From Bathymodiolus brooksi (Eukaryota; Mollusca; Bivalvia; Mytilida; Modiolidae), in contig OY804579.1 of the NCBI GenBank assembly GCA_963680875.1, positions 49,812,536-49,876,535 on the forward strand: DNA of 64,000 nt, in the 5' to 3' direction. The position numbers and the translations under genes are program-made. Under the pieces are notes generated by a model. It ran no database searches. It was not told the origin of the DNA and was given only the letters and a program-made list of their open reading frames with translations. Of the stretch, positions 45,301-57,900 are shown piece after piece (the first letter of the stretch is position 1; every line of letters begins with the position of its first letter).

Positions 45301-48300
45301 AAAGTAAATAAAAACAACTTTAAGCCACCTATTACAATGTAGAAAAGTAAATAAAAACAACTTTAAAGCCACCTATTACAATGTAGAAAAGTAAAGAAAA
45401 ACAACTTTAAAGCCACCTATTACAATGTGGAAAAGTAAATAAAAACAACTTTAAAGCCACCTATTACAATGTAGAAAAATAAATAAAAACAACTTTAAAG
45501 CCACCTATTACAATGTAGAAAAGTAAATAAAAACAACTTAAAGCCACCTATTACAATGTAGAAAAGTAAAGAAAAACAACTTTAAGCCACCTATTACAAT
45601 GTGGAAAAGTAAATAAAAACAACTTTAAGCCACCTATTACAAAGTGGAAAAGTAAATAAAAACAACTTTAAGCCACCTATTACAATGTAGAAAAGTAAAT
45701 AAAAACAACTTTAAAGCCACCTATTACAATGTGGAAAAGTAAATAAAAACAACTTTAAGCCACCTATTACAATGTAGAAAAATAAATAAAAACAACTTTA
45801 AAGCCACCTATTACAATGTAGAAAAATAAATAAAAACAAATTTAAAGCCACCTATTACAATGTAGAAAAGTAAATAAAAACAACTTTAAAGCCACCTATT
45901 ACAATGTGGAAAAGTAAATAAAAACAACTTTACAACTTTAAAGCCACCTATTACAATGTAGAAAAGTAAATAAAAACAACTTTAAAGCCACCTATTACAA
46001 TGTGGAAAAGTAAATAAAAACAACTTAAAGCCACCTATTACAATGTAGAAAAGTAAAGAAAAACAACTTTAAGCCACCTATTACAATGTAGAAAAATAAA
46101 TAAAAACAACTTTAAAGCCACCTATTACAATGTAGAAAAGTAAAGAAAAACAACTTTAAGCCACCTATTACAATGTGGAAAAGTAAATAAAAACAACTTT
46201 AAGCCACCTATTACAATGTAGAAAAGTAAATAAAAACAACTTTAAAGCCACCTATTACAATGTAGAAAAGTAAATAAAAACAACTTTAAAGCCACCTATT
46301 ACAATGTAGAAAAGTAAATAAAAACAACTTTAAAGCCACCTATTACAATGTGGAAAAGTAAATAAAAACAACTTTAAGCCACCTATTACAATGTAGAAAA
46401 GTAAATAAAAACAACTTTAAAGCCACCTATTACAATGTGGAAAAGTAAATAAAAACAACTTTAAGCCACCTATTACAATGTAGAAAAGTAAATAAAAACA
46501 ACTTTAAGCCACCTATTACAATGTAGAAAAGTAAATAAAAACAACTTTAAAGCCACCTATTACAATGTGGAAAAGTAAATAAAAACAACTTTAAAGCCAC
46601 CTATTACAATGTGGAAAAGTAAATAAAAACAACTTTAAGCCACCTATTACAATGTAGAAAAGTAAATAAAAACAGTCTACTTTAGGGAGAGGGTATTTCA
46701 TGATTAAAATGGCTTTTTACAAGATGGTTTGGTTTAGTTGGTTTATGGTGTTTAATGCCACTTTAACAATATTTCAGTTATATCATGGCAGTCAGTTTTA
46801 TTGGTGGAGGAAACCTGAGTACCTGGAGAAAACCACTGACCTGTCGCAAGTCACTGACAAACTTGATCACATAATGTTGCATTGAGTATACTTCGCCATG
46901 AATGGAGTTCGAACTCACAACTTTAAGTGATGATAGGCACTGATTGTACAGGTAGTTTAGAATTTGAATCACAAAACTCAAGATTGACTATTGGAACTCA
47001 ACATTTTTTCCAAATTACCAGTATTCAAAAATGAGAGAAAGATTAAATTTAATTTTCAGTAATTAAGATTATTATAAATCTCTTTGGTTAATAGGAACAT
47101 CAAGAGGTAATAAATGTTTTAGGAACAAACGAGTGGTAGTGGTGATTTATGTTCATACCTGATCAGTTTCTATCCTGACTATTTTCTGTACCATCAGGTT
47201 ACCAAGTTTCATATCAAGATAATGCTGGTTACTCTCATTTCTGTACTGTCTGGTAGACAAAACTTCACTAAATGAATACTGTAAAATGGTTTCCTGTCAA
47301 ATAAACCAAGTTAGAAGATATAGTCCAGTAAACATGGAATTACATCTAACATTTTATATAAAAACAAACAGGCACATGCTTATAATGTATTTATTAATAT
47401 CATCTTGTTTAAAATTAATGTTATATCATAAAAATATTTGAATTTCAATGGTTAAGGAAAAATAAAACTTACAAATGGATAAATCATGATGATGATGTCC
47501 GCTTTGTACTAGACCAACATGATTAGTTGGATTTTTATAGTGCGTGGCTCACTGAAACAACAGTCAGTGGATAGAGATGTCACTCCATTCAAACACAATA
47601 TCCTGATTCTGAACCAACCAGTCCTTGCTCCTTAATGCTGCATGCATAGCGGAGAAGTAACAAATACCAATATCATAGTCTTTGGTTTGACCCAACGGGG
47701 GCTCAAACCCATGATCTACCATACTCGAGGCAACCATGCTAACCATTACACAACAGATGCAGTCTTAAATAAATGCACCCCCATCCCCCATTACAAAAAG
47801 GTCATAATAAATGCATGTACTGATTATTCTGTAACTGTCAACTAATGTATTGTTGACGTCTTTTGATTTTGATCATACAAATTTCCAATAAATCAATGTT
47901 ATTATCAGAAATCATCTGATACGTTTGGTATTTGTCAATATTTTAATTCCTCAAATGTTCATGTAATTCTCATAAATACACCAACATTTCAGCCAGCGAG
48001 TGGCACCTTTCAAGGTGAAAAATTACAATATAATCATAAATTTGTTTAAAACCCGATCACCAAACATGCATAATGCTATCTAAAAATGACGGATGTTGAA
48101 TTCCATATGTATCCACTGTCTATTTAAACCAAGTCAATCCTACAAAAGATTTTTGTGAGGATTTTTTCCCCACTCACATTCTTCCACCATGTTTTTAGAT
48201 AAGGTCATGCAGTATAGATATAGACATACTTGTTTTCTAACAAATGACAAACAATGTAAGAGACATCTATAGCTTACATGTGTCTGTAGTTTGAGGAATT

Positions 48301-51300
48301 GTATTCCGTTCTTATTAACAGCTAACAGACATTCTCCTTTTATGGCTGGCGTTGTGGGTGGATTCTGAAAGAGAGAGTGATTGATTAAGTACACGATAAT
48401 AAAAAGTAAGAACGATTTGATTTTTTTGGATAAGGAAATGTGAGATAGACTGCAATATACATGTCGTATATAAGAAGGGATAGTAAAGGGGCATCTGCTC
48501 ATAAACAAAACTTGAGTCAGATCCTGTGAATGTTCTTTAAGTAATGGGTCGATCGTAATTTTGTATTAAGACATTTCAACATGTACAGTATGAGATAATA
48601 ATTCTATAAAGATTTATATCCTGTAGAAAGTTTTATAACAACCATAGATAAATGAGGATTTGTAATTTGTATCCTCTATAGAAAGCCTTACTCTAAACGT
48701 GACTGAATTATATAATAAGATTTATTTTTGTGCCTGTCCTAAGCCAGGAACTGGAGTTCCAATGTCATATGTCATGGTATTATTTATGTTCAATGGTTTG
48801 AGGTGGGATGTGATTGTTTGTTTTGTTAATAATGCTGGAATTGTTGACCATCACCGTTTAATCTTTCTTCTCATAACCTCATTCTAACAATGGCTGAATT
48901 TCACTACTTTGTACATTGTTCAAGGGTATAATATGTACTACACTTATATTCTAAATATAGCCTTACTAGGAAATAAAACAAATATATAGGTTTGTATCTT
49001 CACCCAGAACTTACCTTAATAACAAAGAATGTAGAACCAAACAGTGGCCATCTTGCAAGTATATCTGTAGAAGAAAAGAACATTTAAAATAAAAATATGG
49101 AAGAATGCATTCATATGACATTGATGCCCCCGCTTCCAGCTTAATTAAACAGGGCATAACTCCAGAACGGAATAAGTGGTAAAGTACAAAATTAAGCTGC
49201 TTATCATTCCTGTTATGGAATCTGGCCATGTGCATAACTTTCAAGTGATTTACTGAAGGGAAGCTTAAGCTGTTGAACAGAAACCAAATTCGAAACGGAC
49301 TTACAGCTTAATGCCTCATTGCCTAACGTCAGGGGCATAGAAATGTTTTTTTTTGTGTTTTTTTTTAGGTTATGTGTACTGTATGAAAGACTGGAAATAA
49401 AATTCTGAACCCAACATTTTGGCAACTTTTAATGAATTGTGGTGTAGAAATTATTTACAATATTTAGAAGATGCATGTAGAAAGGACGAAAATTGACGAG
49501 AACTTACCAACAAACTTAGCTTTAACCAGAACTTACCAACAAACTTAGCTTTACAATCATAAGGATTTCTTCTCATGACTTCTGATGAATGATGGTGAAT
49601 TCTTTTGATCCATTTCTGTGGATCATAATTTGACAACTTTCTAACAGCACCAGGTAATAAATACGTCAGGTCTTTCCTGTAATTAAAATAATCATATAAC
49701 AGGTGACATTTGATACCTTGATATTTCTCAAATAACATTTAATGTGTTAAAAATAATTGATATTATACATTATCAAATTTTGAAAGCATAATGGGGAGGG
49801 GGGTGGCAAGACAAGTGGTCGATTTACAATTTCATAATGATGAAATGGACATGTACATTGAATGGTAAGCCATATATGTCGGTTTCGCTATGCAGAAAAA
49901 TAATTGAATCAATTTCAAAGATTAGTATACATGTAGTTTCTTTTATATTTCCAAACACAGGCATAATGGATGCAAAATAAGTTTACCAAATAAAAAGATA
50001 AATTTGAAATAAAAATATATCTTTATATTTTTAAAGATACTGTGGTTTCATTTATTTTCAATGGTGTCAATTTTCGTGGATTGGCATGAACTGAGATCAT
50101 CGTTGATATTTGAATTCATGAATTTGGTCTTTCCATATGTCTTCTCTTGTTATTAATGCTTTTCGTTGTGCACTAAATTTTGTGCTTTGATTGAATCAAC
50201 GAAAACCATGAAAATTAGTATACAACAACAAAATAAACTTCACAGTATTCAATTGTTATTAATAGTCAAAAGGTCATTTTATCCAAGCAAATAGTAATCG
50301 GATATAAAGTTACATATAGATACAAAAAGACTTACGTTGTTGGCGTTCCAACTCTATCAAAAGCTTTGTACAATAGAGAACCTAAGAAAGCCACATCATC
50401 CTGGAAAAACAAACACCATACATTACAACATAACAAGGTTGTATCTAGGATTTGGCACCCAAAAAAAACCCCAGTCAAATGTCCCCTTTGTAATGAAAAC
50501 AGGGATAATTTTTTCAGAATTTGTACACACAAGGTTCCAGAAAAGGTGCACAGAGCAAATTTTATGTTTCAATGTACCTTTCCTTTTCATAAAATGGAAT
50601 GTATTTTTCAAATTAAAAGGGGCATTTTATAAAATATGAAACTTGAACACTGGGATTACTGCATGATAAAAGTTAAGTTTATGCATGATAGTTGTGGCTT
50701 AAAATACTTGTGTCCATGCTTGTAGATTGAATTTAATACCATTTAACTTTAGCTGTGGAACTGTAACTCTAAGGCTTCTTTTTTTATTATTTTTTTTTTG
50801 TGACCATGAGCTTACAGATTTCACCCATTTGTAAATCCAAAGCTCTATGGTCACAAACAAACAAAAAGACCATTAGAGCTGAGCTACAGTTCCACAGTTA
50901 AATGCAACTTCTAATCTAAAAGTGATTAAATTTTAAATCAATTAGGACAAAACTTTAAGGATTAAGTAAGTACCAACCTCATCTTGATGTGATAATTTTC
51001 CATCCTTCATAACTATTAATAGATTGTCCATATAATCTGGTAGGCACTACAAGAATAATAAAAATAAACCAAAAAATAACACAAAAAAATATATATTACA
51101 TAATTTTGGAGCAGGAAAGAAAAAACTTTTTATTCATATTTATTCATAAGTAAAAAAGCTGCAATCAGTTTTAAAGCTAAAAAACAATCATGTATGATAC
51201 ATGGCTTATGAAATCTTGATACACAAGCATGAGGTCATGACATCAGGTCATTTGCATGTGATCCGTAATGTGGTTTTCGAGAGATCTCCTGCAACAGGAC

Positions 51301-54300
51301 AATTAAAGGAGAGTAAACAAGAGAAGTGATTCTGATTTGATTGGTAAAGGGGATAAAAGCTCTTAATAGAATTTGCATATATTTCTAAGAATTCTCATAA
51401 AAATCATACTAGTACAGTGTATATGCCTAATCCATGAGCTTTTGTCTCATTTTACAGAATTGTAATTTTCAATCTCATATATATTTGAAGACAAAGATCA
51501 ACAGCTGTTTGCAGGACTTACCTGGAAAAACATGAGGTCATTATATAGGTTGTTATCTGTCTGTCTGAAAGGGAAGAACCATACAGTTCTTTGGAAGACT
51601 AAAGAGAAATCTTTCTTGTTACGAGCGAGTTCTGACGTGACGTCCAGTATGTAGTCTGTTGATCGTAATCTACTAAAGTGGATTTGTGTTACTTCATCTT
51701 CTATAAAACAAAAATAAAATATAGACATTTTTTTCAACTGGACATATGTTTTTTTCCTTACATATTGTTGGGAAATTACATGATATGTCCCAATGAAAAT
51801 CAATAAATGTGCACATTTGCCATTCCTGATCACCACATGTGCTGTTATGTTCATAATGGATAGATTTTTATCACTATTTCTTGTATTCCTTTTGATTAAG
51901 AAAAATACAAAGAGGCCAAACAAAACCTTATAACATTGGTAGATAATGAAAGCTGCTCAAATTGAAATCAGGTTGAAATATGCAAGAAAATCTTATCCTG
52001 AATTTTTTTTCTGGGAAGCCATAACTGCAATGCAATTCTGCACATATCAATATCTAATTTTGTTTTATTGAACAATCAAAGTCAAATAAATAATATACAT
52101 TCTATGTGTGTAGGTACTGTAGAATGGATCCAAATCAGAACAGATCTAATTATGATACTAAAATGGTGTCGAGACCATATATCGCACAAAATCCCTAGTA
52201 TGAAGTACAATATTATGCTGGTGAAAACTTTGTCCCTATAATACTGAAAGTAGCAGACATATATTGGGACTCTTAACTATTACAAAAAGCAAATTTAAAA
52301 TTTGTAGGACATTTAGACAAAATCAATTTCCTTTAAATTCCATGTGACATTGTAATAAATATTACATCAAATGTTGACAGACTTACTTGTTCTCAAGAAT
52401 AATGTATACTCCTCCATTTCTACTGGGTCAAATATATCTAATCTATTACATATATCTTCTATTAAATCCTTCACAACCTGAAAAATATCAAGAACAAAAT
52501 TCTACCAATTTTATTTTAATTTTACTTTGATGAATAAATTATCATAAATGCTTAATTCTCAATGTGTTATTTTATCTGATGAAGTTTTAAGCAAAATTTC
52601 ATTGTACATGTATGTCAAAGAATATCTTTGAGTTTAAATCTGTTTGTTTCAAAATTCATTGAAAATAAAAAAAATTCTGCTCAATTAATATAATATCTTC
52701 TCTTTTATGATTTTGCACAATACACATGTCAACTTGTCTTCATAAAACACTCAAAAGAATGTGATTGACTTACAGTACAAGGTTTTATATGCACCATTCC
52801 TTCTTTTTCAGAACCACTATATATAAATGGAAATCTCTTCGATATTCTACCATTCTGTAAAAGAAAATTTAATGCAATATTCAGCATTTCATGAAATAAA
52901 ATAGTACTCAAACTATGAATTAACCACCCATTAAAATAGGTACTTTCATATTTATTATCTACTGATGTTACAATATCTGTATACAGTGAAACTTGTCTAA
53001 ACCTAACCCTGAATAAAACAGAATCCTTTATAAACCAAACTTTAAACTAGGAAGAACTGTTTTAGATACCTAAAACTTATGTCTCCCCTTAATGCGGCCA
53101 TCTGTACAACAATAAGTCACACATTATGAGTTGAATGATACTATTTAAAAACAATTATTTGACCTTGAGGTCAAAGGTCAAGGTCCCATGAAGGTCATTA
53201 CGGTACGTGACACACCACCATATGGTTATGCACCCACATACCAATTATCACTGACCTATCTCGAAAGACAAAAATGTTATGGTCCGGACAAGCTTCGCTG
53301 AGAAGTAGCGGAAGAAAAAATCAGACTAAAACAATATGTCTCCCTTCGTTTGAAGGGGAGACATAATAAAGTCTCAATGTAGGAAATCATTGTTAATATA
53401 ACCTGTCTAAACCTAACCCTGAATAAAACAGAATCCTTTATAAACCAAACTTTAAATAAAGTCTCAATGTAGGAAATCGTTGTTAATATAACCTGTCTAA
53501 ACCTAACCCGGAATAAAACAGAATCCTTTATAAACCAAACTTTAAATAAAGTCTCAATGTAGGAAATCGTTGTTAATATAACCTGTCTAAACCTAACCCT
53601 GAATAAAACAGAATCCTTTATAAACCAAACTTTAAATAAAGTCTCAATGTAGGAAATCGTTGTTAATATAACCTGTCTAAACCTAACCCTGAATAAAACA
53701 GAATCCTTTATAAACCAAACTTTAAATAAAGTCTCAATGTAGGAAATCGTTGTTAATATAACCTGTCTAAACCTAACCCTGAATAAAACAGAATCCTTTA
53801 TAAACCAAACTTTAAATAAAGTCTCAATGTAGGAAATCGTTGTTAATATAACCTGTCTAAACCTAACCCTGAATAAAACAGAATCCTTTATAAACCAAAC
53901 TTTAAATAAAGTCTCAATGTAGGAAATCGTTGTTAATATAACCTGTCTAAACCTAACCATGAATAAAACAGAATCCTTTATAAACCAAACTTTAAATAAA
54001 GTCTCAATGTAGGAAATCGTTGTTAATATAACCTGTCTAAACCTAACACTGAATAAAACAGAATCCTTTATAAACCAAACTTTAAATAAAGTCTCAATGT
54101 AGGAAATCTTTGTTAATATAACCATGTAAACCGAACACTTCTTATTCAAGAGTTCAATTTTTAAAAGATCTGCTCATATCCAAGATGAGGTACAAAAAAG
54201 GAAATTATACAATATTTGCCATATACTTTTTACATGAGACTTTGATGCATCAAACTCCTATATTTATGTAATACAGGCATTGTTTTCCTTCAATTTTAAT

Positions 54301-54876
54301 GTTTATTAATATGAAGTAAATATAACCACACAAAGATCATACACATTAACACATAACATATAAAACTTAGACACACACTAGAATTAAAATCCACTTGAAT
54401 CTACTTTCATTTCCATTACTAAAACATGTAGCATTTTTCTAAATTTATCTTGAATGCCCTGTAAATATGTATGAATTAATAAAAAAAAAAAAAAAAAAAA
54501 AAAAGCCATCCATTCACATACCCATCTCCTTTATTATATGTACATGTATGTGTTTTATCCACTTTTTTAAGTTGACAAATTCATTTTCTCTAAATTGTGA
54601 AACCAATACACAATAATTCATCCTGTAAGACATTTTCTCCTAATACTGCACATCAATCCATTTCATAATACAGTCAAATCTGTATTTAGAGGTCATCTTT
54701 GGGAAAAAGACAGGTGATCAATCTCTCAAAAGAAGTTTTTCAATTCAAATAAAATATTCTATGACAGGGCAAGAAAAAGTGACCTTTTAATACAGGTTAC
54801 TGCTAAATAGAGGTGAACACATGGGCAGGTTTAACTGTATATAGAACACATCTAACAACAAAAATGGTATATTTTT

Positions 54877-54912
<36 letters not shown>

Positions 54913-57900
54913 TGTTTTACCTATAAATTTTCATATCAATATTTTCAGTAACCTTTCCTTTAGAAAGAACCTCATTTGAGCTAACACAGAAAATGTTGAT
55001 GTAAAATTTTTAATACATTTGTACCATGCATACAGTGTTACACAAAATGAACACTTACAGCTAATGCACTGATCTCTTCCTTCAGAGGAACATTTTTACG
55101 TCCACCATATTTGAATGTTTTACGTAAATTTTGTAAGCATATTGAGGCAGCACCACTAAAAGTTCGTGAAGGATCAGAAGCTGTCATTTCTAAATATTTG
55201 AATAAATATGGCCGCAACATTTCGGAACAATCACAATAACAAGCCACAATTGAAAATAATCTCCAACCCATAATGCAACTTTTCCTGAAAAATAAATGAT
55301 ATTATACAGTTAACATTATTTATGATTTGTAGTTTCAATGTTCAAATTTCATTTTTTAACACAATTCTGTAATGATAATTGTTTTTCAAATGTTTTGCAA
55401 AAATACTATTTATACTTGTTTAACATGCATTAATTCTATAAAGTTAATAGAGGAGTGGAATAATGTTTTTCTGGGACGTCAGGATTAAGGCTTTCGAAGG
55501 AATTCATGATTTGGGAAACAACAATTTTTATCTACGCGATGGTCACCAGAGCCCTAGTGTGAAATTAATATGATTGTACTTAATAAATTGTTAATTTGTA
55601 TACCATCTCCAAAAGTATATTTGAGCATCATTATGGCTCTTTACAAGAAAGTAGCACACATTTGTGGTTTTCATTTACATGTATAGTGTTCAAATCTAAT
55701 TTCATTGGTTTCATCATATGGAAGAAACCAGAGTACTCTGAAAACAGCATGGACTTTCCGTAAGTAAGGTCACATCAAATAAGTCTTACTATGTATGGGA
55801 GTAGAACTTACAAAAAAGTCCTAACTTTTGAAGTTTCTTTATAGATATCCAGAGAATAACGAACGATAAACTTACGGTTTCATGCTTCGGTTGCTTGTTG
55901 TTTGTTTACACAGCTGACAGTACACTTCATCTCGTAACTCTGGATATTTATGGCAATTCTAAAAATAAAATTATCACCAATTATATTTTATGAAATGAGT
56001 TTGTTTGAAGATGATTTAATTTTTTGGAATTAGTTTGGACACATCATTCTTTTTAATTGATTCACAAATTTTAAAGATCAGAATGGTTACTGTTCCCTTT
56101 TAAGGCCCTTACTAAATATGTGACATACAGAATTAAATGACAAATGGTATTACAGTATAGGCAAATATTCTAAGGTGAAATATCCAATGTATTCCTGCAA
56201 TGTTATTGGCTAATCTTTACTTATATTGGATATATACCTTATCCCTGTCATAAGGATACATGTATGAATATAACATCCAGAATGCCACCCGCCTATCACT
56301 TCAGTAGATTTGATATTGTAAAATGTTCAATTATTTGGAACTATTTTGCTAAATCAATAGAATTGTCCAGATCTGTTTCTAAATTAAGACTCCCATTTTT
56401 GAAATGGGAGATATTAATTTTTTTTATCTGTTAAAAAATGGCAACAATGCAGTTGATGAAATTAATGCAAAATTTGGCTATATGTTTGTTTTTTAAAGGT
56501 GCTCAAATACAATATTTAATCAAATATATTGTGGCTTCATAGGGAATTGATTGATTGATGTTTAACACAAACTTTAACAGTATTTCAGCTATATTGTGGA
56601 GTTCTTCCCAAGGGAAACAGGTTGATGTTCCCTGTAAAGATCTAGAAGAACATATAATATCTATTTAAATATAACTTACCTTGAGAATTTTTAAACAACA
56701 GTCAGTTTCATCCATACCACCTTTCATTGGGTAGTCATCCATAAACATCATCACACCTACAAGATCAACACAATGTTTAGATATATCAAAATATCAGTAA
56801 TTTGGACATTTTTTTTCCTTTGATCTCAAAGAGTGATATTGTCGGTATTAACAAACTTTCTCTAGTACTGGAAATTAAATCGGTCAGTGCAACGCCAAAT
56901 ACATTATGAAGTTACAGATGAAAACAACAACATCAGTTTTGAAGGTAACGACATACATTATCAGTAGTATTGCAGTTTGTCCTACATTTTCTCCAGGAAG
57001 ATGAGATTGGGGTTATGGTACTTTCAACAATATTTAGTTATATCGTGGTGGTCAGTTTTATTGGTGGAGGAACCCGGAGTACCAAGAGAAAACCACCGAC
57101 CTGTCACAAGTCACTGACAAACTTTATCACATAATGTTGTATAGAGTACACCTCGCCATGAATGAGGTTCGAATTCACAACTTCAGTGGTGATAAGACAC
57201 TGATTGCATAGGTAGTTATAAATCCAACTACCATACAATCACAACTATGATGGCTTCTTAGGTAGAAGAGAAGAATATTTTCAATGACAATATTTGTTTA
57301 CAGTATAACTGTACTTACACAGGAAGCATTCCAATGACAATCCGTTGAGTTCACTGTTATTTAGTTTCAATAAGGATGTCTGTATGGGTGACTAAAAAAT
57401 CAATTAATAATAATATATGAAAAATCAATCAAATATATCATCCAACAAATCTGTCTTGGAATAATACAAGAATATGCTCAGTTTAAGTGATTATATATAT
57501 ATACTGAATATTACATGTCAAAATCTGTATCACATGCTGTATCAACCCGAGAACCCTATATCACCCTGAGGGTTGATACGGCATGTGATACAGATTTTGA
57601 CATGTAATGTTCATTATATCATATATTTCAACCATGCCTTTGATAATACATGTATTTAGATATTCACTATATTTCTATCTGAATAGAGTTACTTCCCTTT
57701 TCAAATTTATCATTTTTTAAATTTCTTTCATATGTATTCAAATTGTTATATTTGTAAGTTTTGGTCCAATTCTAATATTCATAAACATCCATAACAATTC
57801 CAAAAATCTGAAAAATCTATTGTAAAATTTTAATTTTTATGGTTAATAATTTGAATTTTTTGTAACCAAATCTTACCTACTGTAACACTTTTCAAATCTA

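Larger units (their letters stand above)
52982..54150. mobile_element. Pogo-like short element expanded by a 90-bp array, with a nested insertion
   Basis: Begins TACAGTGAAACTTGTCTAAA, as in the family ends. About 90 bp in, it is interrupted by another element at about 53079-53366. After that the 90-bp satellite runs to about 54120 and the sequence ends in ATGTAAACCGAACACTTC. A clean right terminus is not visible. Confidence 0.55.

Noticed and set aside
53277..54149. 290-codon minus-strand ORF with repeated [17 protein letters not shown] units
   Set aside because: Arises from the 90-bp array, 90 being a multiple of 3, and runs into a transposon terminus. It lies in a MYO15A intron.
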